Shown: positions 17,687 through 27,354, numbered from the stretch's first letter. The stretch is DNA of 32,625 nucleotides from a bacterium (GCA_021786945.1 JAJYMK010000003.1:521471-554095); one strand, 5' to 3'. The notes: generated from the sequence alone by a model not told the origin. Made by a program: numbers and translations.

Positions 17687-17711
17687 GGTCCCGCGTTGCG
17701 GGACTTTTTTA
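17687..17711 (+). terminator. intrinsic terminator / possible attenuator upstream of nusA
   Basis: GTCCCGCG ttg CGGGAC TTTTTT. Confidence 0.85.
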
Positions 17712-17749
17712 AAAATTAAATAAAAAAATAAAAAAGTCGCAAAAAATAT

Positions 17750-18940
17750 ATGTTTAACATAAAAGAAATAAAGAAGGCTATTGAACAGATAGCCGAAGAG
17801 AAGGGATTAGATCCGGCTCAAATTTTAGAAGCCATAGAAACTTCTATCGCCGCCGCCTATAAAAAGGAATATGGCAAAAAAAGCGAAGTGGTCAAATGTA
17901 AATTTGATTTGAAAAATGGCGATCTTAAATTTTGGCAGGTCAAAACCGTGGTTGATAAATCAACCGTAAGAATCGTCGAAGAGGGGGAGGAGGAAGTTAT
18001 TTCCTCAACTACCAGTGAAGAAGAACTGCTCCCGCGTTACAATCCCGACAGGCACATTTTTATCGAAGAAGCAAAAAAAATAAGTCCCAAGATAAAAGTT
18101 GATGAAGAATTAGAATTTCCGCTTGAGTCACACGATGATTTCGGCAGAATTGCGGCACAAACAGCCAAACAAGTTGTGCTTCAAAAATTAAGGGAGGCTG
18201 AAAGAGGTTCTGTTATAAAAGAATATCAAGGTAAAGTCGATGAAATTGTCAGTGGAATAATACAAAGATTTGACAGGGGAAATGTATTTGTTGACCTTGG
18301 CCGTGTTACCGGAATCATGTTCCCGAATGAATCCATTCCGGGAGAACACTACAAATCCGGAGACAGAATGAGATTTTATGTAGTTGCCGTTCAGGAAGAA
18401 TCAAAAATTCCGGGAATCATACTTTCAAGATCACATCCGAAATTTGTAAGTAAATTATTCCAAATAGAAGTTCCGGAAATAAATGACGGAACCGTTGAAA
18501 TAAAAGCAATTGCACGAGAACCAGGAAGCCGCGCAAAAATTGCCGTAACTTCCAAAGTCGAAGGCATTGATCCTGTGGGATCCTGTGTAGGACAAAGGGG
18601 TACTCGCGTAATGGCCGTAAGTAATGAATTAGGCCAGGAAAAAATAGATATTATCGAATGGTCGGAAGATGCCGAAAAATTCATAGCCAATTCTCTTTCT
18701 CCGGCAAAAATAAGTTCTGTAGAAATTTCTGAAAAAAGAGAAGCTAAGGCATTTGTACCTGAAGATCAGTTAAGCCTAGCTATAGGAAAAGGCGGACAAA
18801 ATGTCCGTTTAGCTGCAAAACTTACTGGCTGGAAAATAGATGTAAGATCACAATCCAGGCCGGAAGAAGTTCAAGAAGGAGGTATGGCTGAAGCTCCCGA
18901 ACAATATCAGCCAGAAGAAGAAGGGGGCGACGATGAATAA
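17750..18940 (+). CDS. nusA: transcription termination/antitermination factor NusA
   Basis: 396 aa; NusA N-domain, S1 domain 'GNVFVDLGRVTGIMFPNESIPGE', KH 'DPVGSCVGQRGTRV', 'LAIGKGGQNVRLAAKLTGWKIDV'. Confidence 0.95.
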   Translation: MFNIKEIKKAIEQIAEEKGLDPAQILEAIETSIAAAYKKEYGKKSEVVKCKFDLKNGDLKFWQVKTVVDKSTVRIVEEGEEEVISSTTSEEELLPRYNPDRHIFIEEAKKISPKIKVDEELEFPLESHDDFGRIAAQTAKQVVLQKLREAERGSVIKEYQGKVDEIVSGIIQRFDRGNVFVDLGRVTGIMFPNESIPGEHYKSGDRMRFYVVAVQEESKIPGIILSRSHPKFVSKLFQIEVPEINDGTVEIKAIAREPGSRAKIAVTSKVEGIDPVGSCVGQRGTRVMAVSNELGQEKIDIIEWSEDAEKFIANSLSPAKISSVEISEKREAKAFVPEDQLSLAIGKGGQNVRLAAKLTGWKIDVRSQSRPEEVQEGGMAEAPEQYQPEEEGGDDE

Positions 18941-18966
18941 TAATTAAAAATTAATTTAAAACTACA

Positions 18967-20946
18967 ATGAATATTTATTTGGCAATATTTGGAGCAATAG
19001 CTCTTTCTATTGTTTACAGTATTTACGTTATTTGGTGGTTAAGCAAAAAACCCAATGGCAATGAAAAAATGGTTGAAATTTCCAAGGCTATTCAAGCCGG
19101 AAGTAATGCCTACTTAAACAGACAATATAAAACAGTTGCTGTTGTTGCCGTTGTAATTACTATCGCAATTTATTTTGGCCTCAATGCTATTTCTGCTGCT
19201 GGATTTTTGGTTGGAGCTATTGCTTCAGCTTTAGCCGGATATATCGGTATGAATATCGCTGTAAGAGCCAACTCCAAAACAGCCGAAGCCGCTAAAGGCG
19301 GATTAAAGCCTGCTCTTGATTTAGCTTTCAAAGCCGGAGCCGTAACCGGCTTCTTGGTTGTTGCTCTCGGTTTGTTGGCCGTTGCCTCATTCTTCTTTAT
19401 CACAAAAAATGTACCGGCTATGATTAGCTTGGGATTCGGCGCAAGCTTGATTTCCGTCTTTGCCAGACTTGGCGGAGGTATTTTTACTAAAGCTGCCGAT
19501 GTCGGTACTGACTTAGTAGGAAAAGTCGAAGCCGGAATTCCTGAAGACGATATCAGAAACCCAGGTGTTGTAGCCGACAATGTTGGCGATAACGTAGGTG
19601 ATTGCGCTGGTATGGCCGCCGACCTTTTTGAAACTTATGCTGTTACTATTACCGCTTCTATGATTTTAGGATCAATCACTAGCGGCAATAGCGCCAACAA
19701 TATTATATTTCCATTAATTCTTGGAGCCCTTGCCATTATCGCTTCCCTAGCCGGAACAATTTTTGTAAAAATTTCAGAAAAAGGAACAATCATGGGTGCT
19801 CTTTACAAAGGATTGGTTGCTTCAATGGTTTTTTCCGCCTTACTTTTCTGGCCCGCTACCCAAGCCTTCTTTGGCGCCAATGCTCTTCCGATTTATCTGA
19901 GCGCTTTAATTGGTTTAGCTGCTACAGGACTTATGGTTGTCGTTACCGATTATTACACCGCCAAAAACTTCAGACCGGTTAAATCAATTGCTGAGGCTTC
20001 AAGGTCTGGACACGGCACAAATATTATCATGGGATTGGCTGTCGGCATGGAAGCCACGGTTTTACCTATCATTGTAATTGTTGCCGCTATTTTCGGTGCA
20101 TATACAATCGCGGGATTATACGGAATCGCTATCGCCGCTACCGCCATGCTTTCAGTCGCCGGCATGATCGTCGCAATCGACTCTTTTGGTCCGGTTACTG
20201 ATAATGCTGGGGGTATTGCTGAAATGAGCGGAGCCTCAAAAGAAGTCCGCGAAGTCACTGATGCTTTGGATGCTGTTGGTAATACTACAAAAGCTGTTAC
20301 CAAGGGTTACGCCATCGCCTCCGCCGGACTAGCCGCTTTGGTTTTGTTCTCCAGCTACACTGACGAACTCATAAAACTCGGGAAGAATATTTCTTTTGAA
20401 ATTCAAAATCCCAGTGTGCTTGCCGGTTTACTTTTGGGCGCCGCAATTCCTTATTTCTTCGGATCTATTGCTATGAAAGCCGTAGGTAAAGCCGCTGGTG
20501 CGGTTGTTGAAGAAGTTAGAAGGCAATTCAGAGAAATTCCCGGCATTATGGAATTTAAAGCTAAACCTGATTATTCTAGGGCTGTTGATATCGTTACAAA
20601 GGCTGCTCTTAAAGAAATGATTTTGCCGGCACTGGTTCCGGTTGCTTCCGTTCTCTTAATCGGATTCTTGCTTGGATCTCAGGTGCTCGGAGGATTCTTG
20701 ATGGGCACCATTATTTCCGGTGTGTTCCTCGCTCTCTCGATGACTTCGGGAGGAGCCGCTTGGGACAACGCCAAGAAATATATTGAAAGCGGAAACTTCG
20801 GAGGAAAAGGTTCGGAAGCCCACAAAGCTGCCGTTACCGGAGATACCGTTGGTGATCCTTATAAAGACACCGCCGGCCCGGCCATCAACCCGCTTATCAA
20901 AGTCATTAATATTGTTGCTTTGCTAATAATTCCGTTTATCAAGTAA
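18967..20946 (+). CDS. hppA: membrane-bound proton-translocating pyrophosphatase
   Basis: 659 aa; '[49 protein letters not shown]', '[11 protein letters not shown]', 'GNTTKA'. Confidence 0.95.
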   Translation: MNIYLAIFGAIALSIVYSIYVIWWLSKKPNGNEKMVEISKAIQAGSNAYLNRQYKTVAVVAVVITIAIYFGLNAISAAGFLVGAIASALAGYIGMNIAVRANSKTAEAAKGGLKPALDLAFKAGAVTGFLVVALGLLAVASFFFITKNVPAMISLGFGASLISVFARLGGGIFTKAADVGTDLVGKVEAGIPEDDIRNPGVVADNVGDNVGDCAGMAADLFETYAVTITASMILGSITSGNSANNIIFPLILGALAIIASLAGTIFVKISEKGTIMGALYKGLVASMVFSALLFWPATQAFFGANALPIYLSALIGLAATGLMVVVTDYYTAKNFRPVKSIAEASRSGHGTNIIMGLAVGMEATVLPIIVIVAAIFGAYTIAGLYGIAIAATAMLSVAGMIVAIDSFGPVTDNAGGIAEMSGASKEVREVTDALDAVGNTTKAVTKGYAIASAGLAALVLFSSYTDELIKLGKNISFEIQNPSVLAGLLLGAAIPYFFGSIAMKAVGKAAGAVVEEVRRQFREIPGIMEFKAKPDYSRAVDIVTKAALKEMILPALVPVASVLLIGFLLGSQVLGGFLMGTIISGVFLALSMTSGGAAWDNAKKYIESGNFGGKGSEAHKAAVTGDTVGDPYKDTAGPAINPLIKVINIVALLIIPFIK

Positions 20947-20956
20947 ACACAATATA

Positions 20957-20986
20957 AAAAACAGCCTCTTAAACGGGGCTGTTTTT
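20957..20986 (+). terminator. intrinsic terminator of hppA
   Basis: AAAAACAGCC...GGCTGTTTTT. Confidence 0.85.
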
Positions 20987-20991
20987 GGTTA

Positions 20992-21255
20992 GATTTTATA
21001 AATATATTTTTCCGAAAGCTGCGCAGCCGAGCGGGCAAGGTGTTCTATATACTAAATTGTCTACGAGAATCGGAGTTTGTTCCGTCCGGCGCGGAACAAC
21101 TCCTGAGTCTCACTCCGACATCAGAACCAAGCATGTCGGAGCTCCGAATCTTCTCCACGACAATTTAGTATATAGAACGAGCGAGGCGAGGAACTAGTGA
21201 GCGAATCCGCTGGGATGAGCGAAACGGCTTGAGGAAAAGATATATTTATAAATTA
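20992..21255. repeat. large nested foldback element F4
   Basis: Perfect 20-bp arms GTTCTATATACTAAATTGTC (21042-21061)/GACAATTTAGTATATAGAAC (21159-21178); outer AT-rich arms; inner hairpins GTTCCG..CGGAAC and CTCCGACAT..ATGTCGGAG. Confidence 0.9.
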
Positions 21256-21264
21256 ACAAAACGC

Positions 21265-22803
21265 CTACTCCTTGTCTTTAAGTCTGTACTGAAACGCTTC
21301 GGCTAAATGCGAAACTTGTACATCTTTGGAATTTTCTAAATCGGCAATCGTTCTGGCGGTTTTCAGCACCCTATAATATCCGCGTGCGGAAACCAAAGAC
21401 TTTTCGAAAATATCTTTCAAAAAATTATCCGCTTCTTTATCCAGTTTTATCATTTCGTCGCACATCTTGGAATTCATTTCGGAATTCGTAAAGATTTTAA
21501 ATTCTTTCAGTCTCTCTTTCTGTATTTCTCTAGCCTCAATAATTTTCCTCCTCATTTCTTCCGCCGATTTCGTATCTCTGGTTTTATTTTTAAGTTCGTC
21601 CAGTTTTACTCTGGGCACCTCAATCTGCAAATCAATTCTGTCCAATAAAGGTCCGGAAATTTTCTTCTGATATCTGAACACTTCAAAAGCGCTGCATCGG
21701 CATTCTTTTTCGCCGTCGCCGTAATATCCACACGGACAAGGATTCATTGCGGCTACCAAAACAAACTTCGCCGGAAAAACCAAATTATTTTTTGCGCGCG
21801 AGATAAAAGCCCTACCACTTTCAATAGGCTGTCTCAAAGCTTCCAATAAATCTCTTCTGAATTCGGGAAGTTCGTCTAAAAACAAAACACCCCTGTGAGC
21901 CAAACTTATTTCACCCGGCTTAGGATTTTGCCCGCCACCAATGATGGCTGGAGGAGAAGCTGTCTGATGCGGAGTCCTAAATGGCCTCCAATTTATAAAA
22001 GAGTTTCCATTCAAAAGTCCGGCAGCACTATATATTTGTGTAATCTCAATAATTTCTTGAAGCGTCGGGGAAGGGAGTATGGATACCAAAGCTTGTGCCA
22101 ACATAGTTTTTCCCGCACCCGGACTACCCTGCATAAGTAAATTATGTCCTCCGGCAGCCGTAATCATCAAAGCTCTTTTGGCATTTTCTTGTCCTTTGAT
22201 ATCGGAGATGTCTATCATCTGATGTTCGGAGGATATGCCGGTTTTTATTTCTGTTTTAGGCTGAAAATTTTTAATCTTTTTATTTTCCAAATGCAAAATA
22301 ATGTCGGTTAAATTATCAAACCCAAAAATTTTTATTCCATCCACGATTGCGGCTTCAATGGTGTTAACCGACGGCACAATCAATTCTTCAAAACCTTTTT
22401 CTTTAGCCATTCTGGCGATATTCAAGATTCCAGAAACTCCGCGAAGCGAACCATCAAGAGCCAGCTCTCCCACAAAAATTTTATTTTTGGAATCAAAATC
22501 TTTTATCTGTTTACTGGCCAATAAATAACCAACCGCAATCGCCAGATCATATTGAGATCCTGTTTTCTTTACATCCGCCGGGGCAAGATTCACCACAATT
22601 TTTCTGTTTTCTTTTGAAGGCGGTTTTACCCCGCTGTTTTTTAAAGCGGAACTCACACGCTCTTTTGCTTCCGACAAAGATTTGTCCGCCAGACCAACAA
22701 TATTAAAACTGTGAAGTCCGATGTTTATATCCGTTTCAACCTCGATTAAATTTGCCTCCACCCCTTCTATTGCCGCGGAAAAAACTTTCGAAAGATTTTG
22801 CAT
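21265..22803 (-). CDS. comM: Mg-chelatase-like YifB/ComM family AAA+ protein
   Basis: 512 aa; 'GLADKSLSEAKERVSSALKNSG', Walker A GSPGAGKT, 'FRTPHQTASPPAIIGGG', 'AMNPCPCGYYGD'. Confidence 0.93.
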   Translation of the reverse strand: MQNLSKVFSAAIEGVEANLIEVETDINIGLHSFNIVGLADKSLSEAKERVSSALKNSGVKPPSKENRKIVVNLAPADVKKTGSQYDLAIAVGYLLASKQIKDFDSKNKIFVGELALDGSLRGVSGILNIARMAKEKGFEELIVPSVNTIEAAIVDGIKIFGFDNLTDIILHLENKKIKNFQPKTEIKTGISSEHQMIDISDIKGQENAKRALMITAAGGHNLLMQGSPGAGKTMLAQALVSILPSPTLQEIIEITQIYSAAGLLNGNSFINWRPFRTPHQTASPPAIIGGGQNPKPGEISLAHRGVLFLDELPEFRRDLLEALRQPIESGRAFISRAKNNLVFPAKFVLVAAMNPCPCGYYGDGEKECRCSAFEVFRYQKKISGPLLDRIDLQIEVPRVKLDELKNKTRDTKSAEEMRRKIIEAREIQKERLKEFKIFTNSEMNSKMCDEMIKLDKEADNFLKDIFEKSLVSARGYYRVLKTARTIADLENSKDVQVSHLAEAFQYRLKDKE

Positions 22804-22854
22804 TTTATATTTTTAAAAAATTATTTTTAGGCGCAACGATTTTTAGTATAACAA

Positions 22855-22883
22855 AAAACCGTCCCATTTTTCGGGACGGTTTT
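22855..22883 (-). terminator. intrinsic terminator downstream of DksA/TraR-like gene
   Basis: AAAACCGTCCC...GGGACGGTTTT. Confidence 0.85.
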
Positions 22884-22893
22884 GTGTATAAAA

Positions 22894-23187
22894 TTAATGA
22901 CAGTTGTCACAACCACAAGAATCACATTCTCCGTATTCTCCTTTTTCAATTTTTTCTAAGTCCTCAACTATGCCTTCCAATTCTTTTTTGTAAAAATCGG
23001 CTGTAGCCACATTCACTCCATATTCCTCGGCTTCATCCGCTTCTTCCGAAAAATCCTCATTACCTTCAACATCATCTCCGAAATCAACAGGAGATTCCAA
23101 TTTCTTTATTTTTTCTTCAAGCTCTTTTTTTCTTTTTTCTAAATCACTTTTTAATTTCAATATATCTTTTTCTTTCATCTCACACAT
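22894..23187 (-). CDS. DksA/TraR-like protein with shortened C-terminal Cys cluster
   Basis: 97 aa; coiled-coil then 'IEKGEYGECDSCGCDNCH'. Confidence 0.7.
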   Translation of the reverse strand: MCEMKEKDILKLKSDLEKRKKELEEKIKKLESPVDFGDDVEGNEDFSEEADEAEEYGVNVATADFYKKELEGIVEDLEKIEKGEYGECDSCGCDNCH

Positions 23188-23353
23188 AACTCAGACTGGA
23201 AGATTTTTTATTTAATTAAATAAAAACTTCTCTGTCTTTGTTGTTTTTAATATTTATTATTTAACCTTTTAAAAATTATACCATAATGCCACGAAAACAA
23301 AATTATCTAATTTATGTATGGGATTCATAATATGTAAACATTAATTTCTATAC

Positions 23354-23382
23354 CTTGACTTTATTCAAATAATGTGCTATTA
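23354..23382 (+). promoter_or_regulatory. sigma70-like promoter of GC-rich ORF
   Basis: TTGACT-17 bp-TATTAT upstream of 23455 ORF. Confidence 0.7.
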
Positions 23383-23454
23383 TTTATTTTATAAGTAGTA
23401 CATTAATAAGGCAAAAAAGTAGTTAAATCCACAGTAAAAGTCCAAGGAGGACTT

Positions 23455-24111
23455 ATGAGCCGCCCTAATAAGACGGATGAGATGAAGAGACTGAGAGAGC
23501 TGCAGGAGCAGCTCGAGACCGCGAAGGTGGAGCAGGAAAAGAACTCGCGCAAAGCGAAGTTTCCGGAACTGCTGGCACTGGCGCTGACGGCGATGAAGTC
23601 GAACCGCGAAAGGACCTGGAACATCAAAAAAGGTTCCGCGGACAACGACACCATGGCCAAGCTGAACGAAAAGGTCAAGACGGACGGCGAGGCGTTCGTG
23701 AAGGCTTACCGCCGGATCGTACGCAATGACCTCAAGAGGTGGTGGGGCGCGGAGCTTCAGAAGGCATACATACAAGGTGCCCCTGACGCGCTGCTCGTCT
23801 TCTACCTCTCGGACAACCCGAACGAGACCAAGCCCCTGGCTTACGCCCTTAAAAAGGCGGCGGACGACTACGTCCGTGGCTGGGAGCTGCTCGGGAAGAA
23901 AAACAGGAAAGAGCTGTCCGGGCCGCTCGACCGGGTAGGCAACGGCGCCCTGGCTGTTCAGATCCTCATCGAACAGCTCAAGGCTGGCGGAGACAAGCTC
24001 CAGGAAGTTCAGGCAAAAATCCTGGAAATTACCTTCGCCGATCCGATAGCCGCCCTGGGTCAGAAGAACTCCGAAAGCGACGGTTTTACGCTGGGCGAAA
24101 CGCTCGGCTAA
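23455..24111 (+). CDS. GC-rich orphan helical protein
   Basis: 218 aa; perfect SD AAGGAGG, promoter upstream and strong terminator downstream; composition strikingly different from neighbours. Confidence 0.8.
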   Translation: MSRPNKTDEMKRLRELQEQLETAKVEQEKNSRKAKFPELLALALTAMKSNRERTWNIKKGSADNDTMAKLNEKVKTDGEAFVKAYRRIVRNDLKRWWGAELQKAYIQGAPDALLVFYLSDNPNETKPLAYALKKAADDYVRGWELLGKKNRKELSGPLDRVGNGALAVQILIEQLKAGGDKLQEVQAKILEITFADPIAALGQKNSESDGFTLGETLG

Positions 24112-24150
24112 CCGGCCCTCAGGAGGCTCTGCCTTCAACGACCCCGCCTA

Positions 24151-24301
24151 TGTTTCACGCTGTGAAACAAATGGCTAGCCCCCGCATTCTTAACGAATGA
24201 CGGGGGCATTTTTATTTTGTGAAACATTTTTGTTTTACAAAAAGATACAAAAAAGTTTTACGTGAAACAAAAAACCGTGAAACAGTTTTGTTTCACGGTT
24301 T
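24151..24301. repeat. second parS-like cluster
   Basis: TGTTTCAC-gct-GTGAAACA (24151-24169), GTGAAACA (24219-24226), AGTTTTACGTGAAACA (24254-24269), hairpin AAACCGTGAAACA-gttt-TGTTTCACGGTTT (24272-24301). Confidence 0.85.
24178..24216 (+). terminator. intrinsic terminator of GC-rich ORF
   Basis: GCCCCCGCATTC ttaac GAATGaCGGGGGC followed by T-run. Confidence 0.88.
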
Positions 24302-24304
24302 AAT

Positions 24305-24434
24305 ATTATTTAGGCCACAACCCTTCGGGATACTGTAAATTTATATACATAACATGCGTCGCTTGTCGGAAATGTGATATTAAATCACAATTTCCTCCTC
24401 GTTCCTTGTTCTGTATAAAATTTACAAGTATCGC
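24305..24434. repeat. 130-bp dispersed foldback repeat F2, copy b
   Basis: Gapless ~95% match to 7769-7898. Confidence 0.9.
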
Positions 24435-24442
24435 ACCTATGA

Positions 24443-25510
24443 TTATTTGGCAAATGGGTTCTTCGCTCCAATTACTTCAAAATGCAAATGACATCCCGTG
24501 ACGCCGTGAGTTTGCCCTGTATTTCCTATATAGCCAATAACATCGCCTTGTGAAACATAGTCTCCAGCCGACACCACTGTTTTCTGCAAATGAGCATACC
24601 TAGTTTTTGTATTATTAGGATGCTCTATCATTACATAAATTCCATAACCACCATTCCAGCCAGATGGTGCTCGCTCAGAAACCATTCCTTCTGCCGAAGC
24701 ATAAACCGGGGTTCCACAAGCGTTGGCAATATCAACAGCATTGTAATTATGAAGCTGGCCCCAATTCCAACCGGTTGTCGGAATCGCAAAATATCCGGGA
24801 TATTCAGGAAGAGTTTGAGTAACTGAATAAGACTCTTTCAATGGTTTAGCATAAGGAATAATAATTGTCTGCCTGCTTTCCAATTTTGCAGGAGAAAGAC
24901 CAACGTTGTATGAAATAATTTTATTTATATCAACCGAATATTTCTCGGCAATAGAGTCAATTGTATCTCCAGGCTGAATATCATATAAAACTCCGGACAC
25001 TGGTAAAATTACAATTTCCTGACCAACTCTTAAAGAATTTAAATTCAATTTTTTATTGGCCCAAATTATGGTGTTTAAAGAAATTCCAAAGTTTGCGGCT
25101 ATTTTAGCTAAATTATCTCCTTTTTGAACTTTATAAATAAGAAGGCCGTCCCGAGTAGGCAATACGTCGCTTAATGGATTGCTCTTATTCAAGAGATAGG
25201 CGCTGTCTACGATCGCAAAATTTATTTGATCGGTAGAATCCGGAGAGCCGAAACTATCTATTGGTGCAAGATTGTTGGCCGCACTCTGTTCGTCTCCAAT
25301 ATCCTGAGTATCTCCATATGCCATATTGGCCCAAGAAAAATCGGAGGCATTAAAAATACCCCAGGGTTTTTGAAGATATGAAACTAATAAAATATTTAAA
25401 AGAGCCGCCACGGTAACCAAAATAACCGGAACCGCGCTGGTCCTGTATTCTTTTATCCAAGCCCAAATTTTATTCCATTTTTCTTTTAATAATCCGTGAA
25501 AATCAGACAT
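24443..25510 (-). CDS. M23 family peptidase with two LysM domains
   Basis: 355 aa; LysM 'YKVQKGDNLAKIAANFGISLNTIIWAN', 'YDIQPGDTIDSIAEKYSVDINKIISYN'; M23 'HNYNAVDIANACGTPVYASAEG...GVTGCHLHFEV'. Confidence 0.92.
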   Translation of the reverse strand: MSDFHGLLKEKWNKIWAWIKEYRTSAVPVILVTVAALLNILLVSYLQKPWGIFNASDFSWANMAYGDTQDIGDEQSAANNLAPIDSFGSPDSTDQINFAIVDSAYLLNKSNPLSDVLPTRDGLLIYKVQKGDNLAKIAANFGISLNTIIWANKKLNLNSLRVGQEIVILPVSGVLYDIQPGDTIDSIAEKYSVDINKIISYNVGLSPAKLESRQTIIIPYAKPLKESYSVTQTLPEYPGYFAIPTTGWNWGQLHNYNAVDIANACGTPVYASAEGMVSERAPSGWNGGYGIYVMIEHPNNTKTRYAHLQKTVVSAGDYVSQGDVIGYIGNTGQTHGVTGCHLHFEVIGAKNPFAK

Positions 25511-25552
25511 AAAAATTATTATAAATCCAAGTTCTCGGTTATAATATCACAC

Positions 25553-27337
25553 ATGGAAAGTGAACTCAACGAAAAGCAATTGGAGGCCGTAAAGCACGGA
25601 AACGGACCGCTTTTGATAGCCGCCGGCGCCGGATCGGGAAAAACCAAGACTCTTGTGAGCCGGCTTTTGCATCTTCTCAAATCGGGAATAAAACCCGAAA
25701 AAATAGTAGCCATAACTTTCACTAATAAAGCCGCCAAAGAAATGAAGAACAGGGTTTTCGCTTCTGGAGAAAAAAACCTGAACGATTTGTTTGTCGGCAC
25801 ATTCCATTCTTTTGGAGTGAAAATACTGAAAAACGAAGCAGCTTATTTTGGCCGTACAAAAAATTTCACTATTTTCGACGACGACGACTCTTTAAGTCTT
25901 GTCAAAAAAATATTGAAAGATAAAAATCTTCCAAAAGACAGATATAATCCCATAAATATCCTTGGAAAAATTTCCGACATCAAAAGCGAGCTTCAGAATC
26001 CGGAAGAAATGAATCCGGAAACTGCCCAGGAAGCAAAAATAATTGAGGTATTTTTTGAATACGAAAACCAGCTCAAAAAAAGCAACGCCTTCGATTTTGA
26101 CGATCTCATTACAAAAACAGTTGAAGTTCTGAACAGAGAAGAAGTTTTGGAAAGATACCAGAAACAATATGAATATATTCTGGTCGACGAATACCAAGAC
26201 ATAAACACGGCACAGTACCAGCTCATAAAATTGCTCTCACAAAAAAGTCAGAATATTTTTGCTATCGGCGATGACGCCCAAAGTATTTATAAATTCCGCG
26301 GATCGGATTTTAGGAACTTTCTTAATTTCGAAAAAGACTGGCCGAAAGCAAAAATCATAAAACTCGAACAGAATTACCGATCAACCGGAATAATTATTTC
26401 GGCTTCTTCCGTACTCATAAAAAACAATAAACAGCAAAAGCCAAAAGAATTATGGACAGAAAATAAAGATGGCGAAGCCATAAAAATATTCGCCTTCCCA
26501 AGCGCCGAAGAAGAAGCTTGGGGAATCTGCGGAAAAATTGTGGAGTTAATGCGCCAAGGTGAAGCGTTAAACGACATCGCTGTATTGTACAGGACCAACG
26601 CCCAGTCCCGCGCAATGGAAACCGCATTGATACAAAATAAAATTCCCTATGAAATATACGGAGGACTTAAATTCTACGCCAGAAAAGAAATTAAAGATTT
26701 AATTGCGGGATTAAGATACGCCTACAATCCAAGCGACGCCGCCAGCATAGAAAGAATAGACAAAAATTTCAATAAATCCAAAAGCAAAATAGTTTTTGAA
26801 AAACTTCCAGAACTCACCAAGGAGCTCGGGCTTGTTCAGATTATTAAATTCTTTATGGAAAGCACCGATTATACCGCCTATCTGGTTAAAAATTTCAAAA
26901 ATCCTTCGGAAAGGATGGAAAACATCAAAGAGCTTATCAATTTTGCTTCCCAATACGATGATCCGTATAAATTCCTCGAAGAAGTCAGCCTAATGTCCGC
27001 CTCGGACGGCAAACCCAAACTCCTAAAAAACTCGATTAAATTAATGACAATTCATGCCGCCAAAGGACTGGAATTCAATAATATATTCCTCATCGGATGC
27101 AACGAGGGGCTCATCCCGCACGAACAATCTTTTTTCAAAGCCGACGACATAGAAGAAGAAAGAAGACTCATGTACGTAGCCATGACCAGAGCAAAAAGTA
27201 AATTATTTATAAGCTTTTACGGTCTTCCATCCAGATTTTTGAGTGAACTTCCCGGGGATCTTATTGATTTCGTAAAAGTTTCAAGCTATGGAGAAAGGAG
27301 CGCCGACTGGGACGACGAAACAATTTATATAGAGTAA
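25553..27337 (+). CDS. UvrD/PcrA-type superfamily 1 helicase
   Basis: ATG 25553 gives MESELNEKQLEAVKHGNGPLLIAAGAGSGKTKTL; 'VDEYQDINTAQY', 'IGDDAQSIYKFRGSD', 'LMTIHAAKGLEFNNIFLIGCNEG', 'RRLMYVAMTRAKSKL'. Confidence 0.93.
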   Translation: MESELNEKQLEAVKHGNGPLLIAAGAGSGKTKTLVSRLLHLLKSGIKPEKIVAITFTNKAAKEMKNRVFASGEKNLNDLFVGTFHSFGVKILKNEAAYFGRTKNFTIFDDDDSLSLVKKILKDKNLPKDRYNPINILGKISDIKSELQNPEEMNPETAQEAKIIEVFFEYENQLKKSNAFDFDDLITKTVEVLNREEVLERYQKQYEYILVDEYQDINTAQYQLIKLLSQKSQNIFAIGDDAQSIYKFRGSDFRNFLNFEKDWPKAKIIKLEQNYRSTGIIISASSVLIKNNKQQKPKELWTENKDGEAIKIFAFPSAEEEAWGICGKIVELMRQGEALNDIAVLYRTNAQSRAMETALIQNKIPYEIYGGLKFYARKEIKDLIAGLRYAYNPSDAASIERIDKNFNKSKSKIVFEKLPELTKELGLVQIIKFFMESTDYTAYLVKNFKNPSERMENIKELINFASQYDDPYKFLEEVSLMSASDGKPKLLKNSIKLMTIHAAKGLEFNNIFLIGCNEGLIPHEQSFFKADDIEEERRLMYVAMTRAKSKLFISFYGLPSRFLSELPGDLIDFVKVSSYGERSADWDDETIYIE

Positions 27338-27354
27338 CTATTATAATTTATAAT

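Noticed and set aside
23389-24138. 249-aa minus-strand ORF antisense to the GC-rich gene
   Set aside because: Shadow ORF caused by high GC; the plus strand has the promoter, SD and terminator, and the antisense translation is Leu/Arg/Phe-rich with no start signals.
24550-24557. GTGAAACA half-site inside the M23 peptidase gene
   Set aside because: Single 8-mer in a coding region, no partner half; expected by chance.
25496-25552. Upstream start for the UvrD-like helicase
   Set aside because: Overlaps the divergent M23 gene start; ATG 25553 begins directly before the conserved LNEKQLEAV motif.
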